A stretch of 19,770 bases of DNA from Actinomycetota bacterium (GTDB lineage: Bacteria > Actinomycetota > Actinomycetes > S36-B12 > UBA5976), in contig RGCY01000007.1 of NCBI GenBank assembly GCA_009918865.1, forward strand, positions 1 to 19,770, read 5' to 3'. This document shows positions 13,812 through 19,770 of this stretch, piece by piece. The number at the start of each line of letters is the position of its first letter. The first letter of the stretch is position 1. Position numbers and translations under genes: made by a program. The notes beneath the pieces were generated by a model. The model was not told the DNA's origin and did not search any database. It was given only the letters and a program-made list of their open reading frames with translations.

Positions 13812-13827
13812 ATGCTACGCGTACGCT
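13812..13827. promoter_or_regulatory. Back-to-back -10 boxes of malic enzyme and B12-binding genes
   Basis: TAGCAT on the minus strand (13817-13812) lies 7 nt before the malic enzyme GTG, and TACGCT on the plus strand (13822-13827) lies 8 nt before the B12-protein GTG. The palindrome TACGCGTA (13816-13823) spans the junction. The two polymerases could not bind at once, so the genes may be expressed in competition. No -35 was clear on either side. Confidence 0.45.
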
Positions 13828-13835
13828 TGCATCCC

Positions 13836-14264
13836 GTGAGCACAGGCAACACGCATGCCGCAGCCCGCCCGACCCGGGTGGTGGTTGCTAAGCCCGGTTT
13901 GGATGGTCACGACCGGGGCGCAAAAATCATTGCCCGCGCATTGCGCGATGCTGGCATGGAGGTCATCTACACCGGCCTTCACCAAACGCCAGCACAGGTG
14001 GCTCAAACTGCGGTGCAGGAAGATGCTGACGCCGTCGGGCTCAGCATCCTGTCTGGTGCGCATATGACCTTGTTCAAAGCTGTGAAAGAGGAATTGGTGG
14101 CACGCGGTGCCGACGATGTCATCCTCTTCGGCGGAGGCATCATCCCGGATGATGACATCCGGGCACTGCGCGAACTTGGTGTCGCACAGATTTTCACACC
14201 CGGAACTCCCACGACTGATGTCATCGATTGGGTGCGCACGAATGTCGGCGCTCGCGCCGACTAA
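13836..14264 (+). CDS. Stand-alone B12-binding domain protein (methylmalonyl-CoA mutase small-domain type)
   Basis: Protein of 142 residues made of one cobalamin-binding Rossmann-like domain. It carries the base-off/His-on signature D23-x-H25-x-x-G28 (LDGHDRG), then LSILSGAH and FGGGIIPDDD for the nucleotide tail, and FTPGTPTTDVIDW near the end. It is most like the C-terminal domain of methylmalonyl-CoA mutase, which in some bacteria and archaea is a separate subunit. No catalytic subunit is encoded in this window. The frame could begin at 13797 or 13812; I chose GTG 13836 because a TACGCT -10 box lies 8 nt upstream and the longer starts overlap the divergent promoter. sucC follows after 95 nt on the same strand, which fits succinyl-CoA metabolism. 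It could also serve ethylmalonyl- or isobutyryl-CoA mutase. Confidence 0.88.
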   Translation: MSTGNTHAAARPTRVVVAKPGLDGHDRGAKIIARALRDAGMEVIYTGLHQTPAQVAQTAVQEDADAVGLSILSGAHMTLFKAVKEELVARGADDVILFGGGIIPDDDIRALRELGVAQIFTPGTPTTDVIDWVRTNVGARAD

Positions 14265-14359
14265 CGCACACAAACCTGCACCACACCCGCGGTGTCGCAC
14301 ATGCGCACGCTGCACGCTCCTGCACGACCGACCTACGACGAGCAAACTGAGGAAGCAAC

Positions 14360-15535
14360 GTGGATCTCTACGAGTACCAAGCAAAAGAGTTGTTTGCCAA
14401 GCATGGTGTTCCAACGCAGTCTGGAGTGGTCGTCACGGATGCCAGTGCTGCGGTCGCGGCTGCTGAGCAGATTGGCGGCATGGTCGTCGTTAAGGCGCAG
14501 GTGAAGACCGGCGGCCGCGGTAAAGCAGGTGGCGTGAAACTTGCTAAGAGTGCCGCCGAAGCCGGAGAGAAAGCTGACGCAATCCTTGGCCTAGACATCA
14601 AAGGTCACATCGTTCACAAGGTGCTCATCACTGGCGCTGCGGACATCGAGCAGGAGTACTACGTCTCCTACCTTCTTGACCGTGCCAACCGCACATTTCT
14701 CGCGATGGCCAGCGTTGAGGGCGGGATGGACATTGAAGAGGTTGCCGCGACGAAGCCCGAAGCTTTGGCAAAAGTTCTGATTGATCCGCTTGTTGGCGTG
14801 AACGCCGAGGTTGCCGCCAGCATCAGCGACACCGCCGGATTCCCAGCGGATATCCGTGAGCAAGTCATTGAGGTCCTACAACGTCTGTGGGATGTGTTCG
14901 TCAAAGAAGATGCCACTCTCGTGGAAGTCAACCCACTTGTGAAGACACCCGAAGGTCAGGTCATGGCACTCGATGGCAAGGTGACAATCGATGAAAATGC
15001 AGAGTTCCGTCATGCAGACCATGCCGCATTGGTTGACCTCGCAGCCGAGAATGGTTTGGAACTGAAAGCAAAAGAGAAGGGCTTGAACTATGTCAAGCTC
15101 GAGGGTGAAGTGGGCATCATCGGTAATGGCGCGGGCTTGGTGATGAGCACACTCGATGTCGTTGCTTACGCGGGTGAAAAGCACAAGGGTGTGCGCCCGG
15201 CCAACTTCCTGGACATCGGTGGTGGCGCATCCGCCCAGGTGATGGCTGATGGTCTGGAAATTGTGCTTGGTGACCCGGATGTGAAGAGTGTGTTTGTCAA
15301 TGTGTTCGGCGGCATCACCGCATGTGACGCGGTGGCGAATGGAATCGTGCAAGCCATCGCTCTGCTTGAAGGGCAGGGTGAACCGGTGACCAAGCCAATC
15401 GTGTGTCGGTTAGACGGTAACAACGCCGCTGCTGGTCGCGACATTCTGAGCAAGGCCAACCTTTCCGTCATCCACGTCGTCGAAACCATGGACGACGCAG
15501 CCGACCGGGTCGCGGCGCTTGCCGCCGGCGCCTGA
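14360..15535 (+). CDS. sucC: Succinyl-CoA synthetase, beta subunit
   Basis: Beta subunit of the TCA enzyme that converts succinyl-CoA to succinate with NTP formation, 391 residues, a normal length. It opens with the conserved MDLYEYQAKELFAKHGVP. The ATP-grasp nucleotide region has K45 and GGRGKAGGV (51-59), VEVNPL carries metal-binding residues, and the C-terminal subunit-interface domain has LDIGGGAS, NVFGGITACDAVANGI and CRLDGNNA. The GTG start has AGGAAG 6 nt upstream. sucD follows after 16 nt, so both are one operon. ATP versus GTP preference is not clear from sequence. Confidence 0.97.
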   Translation: MDLYEYQAKELFAKHGVPTQSGVVVTDASAAVAAAEQIGGMVVVKAQVKTGGRGKAGGVKLAKSAAEAGEKADAILGLDIKGHIVHKVLITGAADIEQEYYVSYLLDRANRTFLAMASVEGGMDIEEVAATKPEALAKVLIDPLVGVNAEVAASISDTAGFPADIREQVIEVLQRLWDVFVKEDATLVEVNPLVKTPEGQVMALDGKVTIDENAEFRHADHAALVDLAAENGLELKAKEKGLNYVKLEGEVGIIGNGAGLVMSTLDVVAYAGEKHKGVRPANFLDIGGGASAQVMADGLEIVLGDPDVKSVFVNVFGGITACDAVANGIVQAIALLEGQGEPVTKPIVCRLDGNNAAAGRDILSKANLSVIHVVETMDDAADRVAALAAGA

Positions 15536-15551
15536 GAACTGAGGAGTAACC

Positions 15552-16445
15552 ATGTCAATCTTCCTGAACAAGTCCACCAAAGTTCTCGTACAAGGAATCA
15601 CCGGTGCGGAAGGCAGTAAGCACACAGCGCGCATGCTCGCATCGGGCACCAACATCGTCGCGGGCGTCACACCTGGCAAAGGCGGTCAAGTCTTTGAAGC
15701 CAATGGTCACAGCATTCCGGTTTTCAACAGCGTGGCCGAAGCAGTGACTGCAACCGGTGCCGATGTTTCTGTTGTCTTCGTGCCACCAAAGTTCGCAAAG
15801 GATGCTGTGCTCTCCGCAATCGACGCCAAGATCCACTTGTGCGTTGTCATCACCGAGGGCATTGCCGTGCACGACACCGCAGAGTTCTTCGCCCGCGCAC
15901 AGCAAAGTGGCACCACGCGCATCATTGGGCCGAACTGCCCCGGGCTCATCACCGTTGGCGAGTGCAATGTCGGCATCATTCCGGCTGACATCACCGGCGC
16001 CGGTCGCATTGGTTTGGTCTCCAAGTCCGGAACGCTCACTTACCAAATGATGTACGAGTTGCGTGACATTGGGATTTCCACCGCCGTTGGAATTGGTGGC
16101 GACCCCATCATCGGCACGACTCACATTGATTGCTTGCGCATGTTCCAAGACGACCCAGACACCGATGTCATCGTGATGATTGGCGAAATCGGTGGTGACG
16201 CCGAAGAGCGCGCTGCAGCTTTCATCAAAGAACATGTGACCAAGCCGGTTGTTGGTTATGTCGCTGGGTTCACCGCACCGGAAGGTAAGACCATGGGGCA
16301 CGCCGGCGCCATTGTTTCTGGTTCATCTGGCACCGCCGAAGCCAAGAAGCTTGCACTTGAGGCTGTTGGTGTGAAGGTGGGTAAGACCCCGAGTGAGACG
16401 GCTCGTCTCGCCCGTGAGGCTTACAACGCACTTGTGCGTGCCTGA
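15552..16445 (+). CDS. sucD: Succinyl-CoA synthetase, alpha subunit
   Basis: Alpha subunit, 297 residues, with the CoA-binding fold at the N-terminus (VQGITGAEGSKHT, about 13-25) and GPNCPGLI in the middle. The catalytic H250 (GHAGAIVSGSSGTAEAK) is the histidine that is phosphorylated during the reaction. ATG 15552 has GAGGAG 6 nt upstream. It forms the heteromeric enzyme with SucC just upstream. Nothing is missing or odd. Confidence 0.97.
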   Translation: MSIFLNKSTKVLVQGITGAEGSKHTARMLASGTNIVAGVTPGKGGQVFEANGHSIPVFNSVAEAVTATGADVSVVFVPPKFAKDAVLSAIDAKIHLCVVITEGIAVHDTAEFFARAQQSGTTRIIGPNCPGLITVGECNVGIIPADITGAGRIGLVSKSGTLTYQMMYELRDIGISTAVGIGGDPIIGTTHIDCLRMFQDDPDTDVIVMIGEIGGDAEERAAAFIKEHVTKPVVGYVAGFTAPEGKTMGHAGAIVSGSSGTAEAKKLALEAVGVKVGKTPSETARLAREAYNALVRA

Positions 16446-16465
16446 TCGCGCTGGCCCGGGTCTGG

Positions 16466-16484
16466 CTGGCGTGCGTCTCGCCAG
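16466..16484. other. Hairpin after sucD
   Basis: CTGGCG and CGCCAG arms (6 bp, 7-nt loop), 20 nt after the sucD stop. No T-run follows. May be a 3' stabilising structure. Confidence 0.35.
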
Positions 16485-16503
16485 TAAGAGTCTCGCTCGC
16501 ATC

Positions 16504-16526
16504 AGTGCCTGAGAACAGCACTTTCT
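16504..16526 (+). terminator. Weak candidate terminator downstream of sucCD
   Basis: AGTGC (16504-16508) and GCACT (16518-16522) form a short stem followed by TTCT. A second stem, CACCCA/TGGGTG, lies at 16531-16547. Together with the hairpin at 16466-16484 they fill the 267-nt gap before the DUF6350 gene, which otherwise shows no gene. Short arms make this uncertain. Confidence 0.3.
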
Positions 16527-16712
16527 GACTCACCCACGAGATGGGTGTTGCTTCGAGACCGACAGCCGTGCGTGAGTGCCACGCCGCAACGTTCGTCGTG
16601 TGGCAGCGGCGCACATGATGCGCTTACACTGCTGAGTCCGCATCACACCGTGGCGTCCACTTCGCGGCGTGGCACAGGCGTGCGTTGCGCTACTAACCGC
16701 GACGATGTCCCC

Positions 16713-17867
16713 GTGGCAACGTCTGGATTGAGTGACACGCGGCGCGCGTTACTCACCGCATTGTTGTCTGTGCCTCTCTCGCTGTTGCGTTCCGCCGCTC
16801 TCACCACCGGCATTGTGTTGACACTGTGGTCGGTGACTGCCGGCGGCGATGTTGGTTCCGATGTTTCCGCTGCGAGCCGCCTTGCCGTTGTTGTGTGGTT
16901 GGCGTCTTTTGGAGTGCATGTCACCGCACTCGGTGGGACGTGGAGCATCCTGCCGCTCGGTTTAGTCGCCGTCAGCATCTGGTCATGTCATCGGGCCGCT
17001 CGTCGCGGTATTCGCGACCTTGGTTACCCCGGTCGGCAACCGGTTTTGGTCTTCCTTGGTGCATTTTGTGTAGGGCACATCGCTGTCATCACCGGCATCG
17101 CATGGTGGGTGTCTCATGAAGGAGTACGCATCTCACCAGCGCAAGCGGCGCTGGCGTCAGCGATTGCAGTCGCGGCGGTGAGTGGTTACGTTACTTTGCG
17201 CGATGCCCGCACCGCAGTCGTTGACATCTCACTTTCGCCCACGGTGACCGCTGCTTTTTCCATCACGCGACGGACGTTGTTCACATTGATTGCGATATCG
17301 AGCATCGCACTCCTGACATCCACAATCGTTCATTGGCGCGAGGCAACTGCGCTGACTCAGGAGTTTGGTGCTGGTGGGGCAGTCACGGTCGGGATGTGGG
17401 TTGTCAGTCTGTGGTTAGCGCCGAATGTCGCAATCTGGGGGGCCGGGTTCCTCTTCGGTGCGCCGGTGGCCGTGCATGCCACCCAAACCATCAGCGTGTT
17501 CGCAGGCAGCGCAACGAAACTACCGCCGCTACCGATCCTTGCTGCATTTCCGCAACAGCCACCACCATGGGCGTGGGCTGTGTTACTCGTGCCAGTGGCG
17601 GTCAGTGCTGGCTTTGCGTTTATGGCTTCAACAGAATTCATACAAAGCCCAGGTCAGCTCGTTGGGTTGGTAGCCGGGTGTGCTGTTGTTTTCGGAACAC
17701 TCACCATGGCGGTGGCGTATCTCGCATCCGGCGGCTTTGGTTATCCAGGCTGGCCGCGACTAGGGCTTGATTGGCGAGCAGCTGTCTACGGCGCTGGGCT
17801 GTGTGCCCTGGGGACTGCCCTTGGCTCATGGTGGGCGAGCAGAAACACGGCGGTTGTTCGCACCTAG
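16713..17867 (+). CDS. DUF6350-type polytopic membrane protein
   Basis: Integral membrane protein of 384 residues with about eight to ten hydrophobic segments and no catalytic motif. AAVVVWLAS-type start helices, a WSILPLGLVAVSIW segment and the loop PPLPILAAFPQQPPPWAWAV match the DUF6350 proteins of actinobacteria, which sit between sucD and purN just as here. I chose GTG 16713 because it leaves the usual short basic tail (DTRR) before the first membrane segment. GTG 16650 (after TACACT at 16625-16630) is an alternative, adding 21 residues. Neither has a ribosome binding site. Function unknown; relatives have been loosely linked to cell-envelope or division work. Confidence 0.85.
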   Translation: MATSGLSDTRRALLTALLSVPLSLLRSAALTTGIVLTLWSVTAGGDVGSDVSAASRLAVVVWLASFGVHVTALGGTWSILPLGLVAVSIWSCHRAARRGIRDLGYPGRQPVLVFLGAFCVGHIAVITGIAWWVSHEGVRISPAQAALASAIAVAAVSGYVTLRDARTAVVDISLSPTVTAAFSITRRTLFTLIAISSIALLTSTIVHWREATALTQEFGAGGAVTVGMWVVSLWLAPNVAIWGAGFLFGAPVAVHATQTISVFAGSATKLPPLPILAAFPQQPPPWAWAVLLVPVAVSAGFAFMASTEFIQSPGQLVGLVAGCAVVFGTLTMAVAYLASGGFGYPGWPRLGLDWRAAVYGAGLCALGTALGSWWASRNTAVVRT

Positions 17868-17870
17868 ACT
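17865..17870 (+). promoter_or_regulatory. -10 box (TAGACT) of purN
   Basis: TAGACT overlaps the stop codon of the DUF6350 gene and lies 8 nt before the purN GTG. It suggests an internal promoter that makes a leaderless purN-purH mRNA. Confidence 0.4.
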
Positions 17871-17878
17871 TCCGCAAC

Positions 17879-18466
17879 GTGCATGCGGCGCGAATTGTTC
17901 TCATGGCTTCCGGAGCCGGAACACTCGCGCAGTCAATTCTGGACGCGGCTGATGATGCTTTCTCCGTCGTTGCGCTGATAACTGATCAACCTGCTGCTTC
18001 CGTTGTGGAACGTGCACTCACAGCCGGCGTGCCCGTGCACATCGTTCCCGTCGGTGACTATGCATCTCGCGCTCAATGGAATCAGCGCATTGCCGATGTG
18101 CTCACCACAACTGAACCCGATTTGATTGTGTCTGCGGGTTTCATGCGCATCCTTGGGGCGGAGGTCGTGGACAAGTTCGTTGGTCGCATCATCAACTCAC
18201 ATCCGTCTTTGCTACCTGCATTCCCGGGCGCGCATGCGGTTGCTGACGCACTTTCTGCTGGGGTGTCCGAGACCGGAGCCACAGTTCATTTAGTTGACTA
18301 TGGCATGGACACCGGTCCGGTGCTCGCACAAGTGCGCGTGCCTGTGCAGCCTGGCGACACTGTGGAATCCCTGCATGAACGCATCAAAGTGGTTGAACGC
18401 GAGTTGATTGTCGATGTCATTCGCTCGCGCATCGCCGCCGAACCGACAGGAGCAAGCCATGAATGA
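17879..18466 (+). CDS. purN: Phosphoribosylglycinamide formyltransferase (GART)
   Basis: Transfers a formyl group from 10-formyltetrahydrofolate to GAR in the third step of purine synthesis, 195 residues. The phosphate-binding loop is MASGAGTL (9-16). The catalytic triad N106, H108 and D144 appears in INSHPSLLPAFPGAH and VDYGMDTGPVL. With GTG 17879 as residue 1 the triad falls at the same numbers as in E. coli PurN, which supports this start. The frame opens at 17771 inside the upstream gene. There is no ribosome binding site; a TAGACT box 8 nt upstream suggests a leaderless start. It overlaps purH by 8 nt. Confidence 0.96.
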   Translation: MHAARIVLMASGAGTLAQSILDAADDAFSVVALITDQPAASVVERALTAGVPVHIVPVGDYASRAQWNQRIADVLTTTEPDLIVSAGFMRILGAEVVDKFVGRIINSHPSLLPAFPGAHAVADALSAGVSETGATVHLVDYGMDTGPVLAQVRVPVQPGDTVESLHERIKVVERELIVDVIRSRIAAEPTGASHE

Positions 18467-19770
18467 CCGCATCGCGATTCGTCGGGCTTTGCTCGGAGTC
18501 TCTGACAAGACCGGTTTGATTGAACTTGCGAAGGCTTTGACCGCCGCTGGCGTTGAGATTGTTTCCACGGGTGGCACTGCGGCAGCCATTGCGGATGCTG
18601 GCCTACCAGTCACCGCGGTGAGCGATGTGACTGGCTTTCCGGAAATGCTTGATGGTCGAGTGAAGACCTTGCACCCTGCAATTCATGGTGGGTTACTCGG
18701 TCGGCCTGCAGATCCAGCGCATGTGCAGGCAATGACCGAGCACAACATCACACCATTTCAACTTCTTGTCGTGAACCTATATCCATTCGTGCAAACAGTC
18801 GCTGCTGGCGGCACATTGGACGATTGCATCGAAAACATCGACATCGGCGGACCGGCAATGGTGCGCGCGGCCGCAAAGAACCACGAAAGTGTTGCAGTGG
18901 TGACATCGCCAGCGGATTACTCAGGGGTGTTTGACGCACTGCAGCAAGGTGGATTCACACATGAGCAGCGCAGACAACTTGCAGCGCGCGCGTTTGCTCA
19001 CACAGCAAGTTACGACACAGCGGTTGCACAGTGGCTTGCCCAAACAGCTGACGCGGTGGATGGCTGGCCAGCATTTGCTGGCATTAGCGCCACTCTTTCG
19101 CAGCCACTTCGTTACGGCGAAAATCCACACCAGCCGGCGGCGCTCTACGTGGACGCAGATGCAAAGAACACTGGGGTTGCGCGTGGTGAGTTGTTGCAAG
19201 GCAAGGAAATGTCTTACAACAACTACATTGATGCAGACGCAGCCTGGCGAGCCGCACATGATCAGGGTGATGTGGCAACCGTCGCCATCATCAAGCATGC
19301 GAATCCGTGCGGCATTGCAGTAGGCGCGGACGCACATAGTGCGTATGAAAAGGCACTCGCCTGCGACCCACTCTCGGCATTTGGTGGCGTGGTTGCTCTA
19401 AATCGGCCACTCGACGCACAGACAGCCGAAAGCATCGCCAAGGTATTCACTGAAGTAGTCATCGCGCCTGACTTCACTGACGCGGCCCTGCAGGTCCTTG
19501 CTGGCAAGACTGCTATGCGACTCGTGCGCGCGCAAGCACCACATCGCACGCGGATTGAATGGCGGGCTGTGTCGGGCGGCTACCTGCGCCAGCAACCCGA
19601 TGCCCTAGACGCGACCGGCGACGATGTTGCAACCTGGACGCTTGTCTGCGGAACCCCTGCGGATGATGAGATGTTGGCTGACTTGCAGTTTGCTTGGCGA
19701 GCATGCCGCGCTGTGAAGAGCAATGCCATCCTTCTTGCACGCAATGGTGCGTCGGTTGGGGTGGGCATGG
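18459..19770 (+). CDS. purH: Bifunctional AICAR transformylase/IMP cyclohydrolase, 3' end beyond window
   Basis: Last two steps to IMP. The first 437 residues are present of a usual length of about 520. The N-terminal MGS-like cyclohydrolase domain (1-about 195) shows LLGVSDKTG, VSTGGTA, VSDVTGFPEMLDGRVKTLHP and NLYPF. The transformylase domain begins near LRYGENPHQPAALY, with LQGKEMSYNNYIDADAAW, the active-site lysine-histidine stretch IKHANPCGIA and LACDPLSAFGG. The ATG has AGGAG 7 nt upstream and overlaps the end of purN by 8 nt, so the two are co-translated. The gene is complete at its 5' end and truncated only by the window. Confidence 0.97.
   Translation, partial: MNDRIAIRRALLGVSDKTGLIELAKALTAAGVEIVSTGGTAAAIADAGLPVTAVSDVTGFPEMLDGRVKTLHPAIHGGLLGRPADPAHVQAMTEHNITPFQLLVVNLYPFVQTVAAGGTLDDCIENIDIGGPAMVRAAAKNHESVAVVTSPADYSGVFDALQQGGFTHEQRRQLAARAFAHTASYDTAVAQWLAQTADAVDGWPAFAGISATLSQPLRYGENPHQPAALYVDADAKNTGVARGELLQGKEMSYNNYIDADAAWRAAHDQGDVATVAIIKHANPCGIAVGADAHSAYEKALACDPLSAFGGVVALNRPLDAQTAESIAKVFTEVVIAPDFTDAALQVLAGKTAMRLVRAQAPHRTRIEWRAVSGGYLRQQPDALDATGDDVATWTLVCGTPADDEMLADLQFAWRACRAVKSNAILLARNGASVGVGM

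Noticed and set aside
1..19770. CRISPR arrays, insertion sequences, integrase or transposase genes, rRNA genes
   Set aside because: None seen: no regularly spaced repeats, no transposase or recombinase motifs and no rRNA signature on either strand.

Overview
The window looks like chromosomal DNA of a moderately high-GC actinobacterium. The evidence is the gene order (pcrA, then sucC-sucD, a DUF6350-type membrane protein, purN and purH), an actinobacterial type of CopD-CtaG fusion protein, many GTG starts, and several genes that seem to begin right at the transcription start with only a TANNNT -10 box upstream. I cannot name genus or species from the sequence.

Layout. Positions 1-1152 (minus) hold the 5' part of a CopD-CtaG copper/cytochrome-oxidase-assembly membrane protein whose N-terminus is split between two frames. 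Positions 1149-5745 (all minus) look accessory. They hold a PIN toxin and HTH antitoxin with a tandem-repeat promoter, a three-gene overlapping operon (two related four-cysteine proteins and a 56-residue protein) that I do not recognise, a self-contained small transcription unit (promoter, 9-codon leader ORF, hairpin over a start codon, small basic protein, strong terminator), a 44-residue orphan protein and an HNH endonuclease. The HNH gene is 9 nt downstream of a PIG-L type deacetylase (5755-6510, minus). Divergent from the deacetylase is a [4Fe-4S] photolyase, followed by a secreted lipoprotein peptidase and the helicase PcrA (6717-12332, plus).

The core metabolic part runs from 12347 to the end. 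A malic enzyme (minus) is divergent from a stand-alone B12-binding domain protein. That protein is followed by sucC-sucD, the DUF6350 protein, purN and purH, all plus; purH runs off the window. The B12 protein beside sucCD suggests a link between methylmalonyl-CoA/succinyl-CoA interconversion and the TCA cycle, and malic enzyme connects C4 acids to pyruvate. PurN and PurH are the two formyl-transfer proteins of purine synthesis and overlap by 8 nt.

The best candidates for something undescribed are the paired four-cysteine operon (2366-3941) and the leader-ORF/hairpin/small-protein unit (about 4134-4665). Both rest on reading alone; no homology search was possible.
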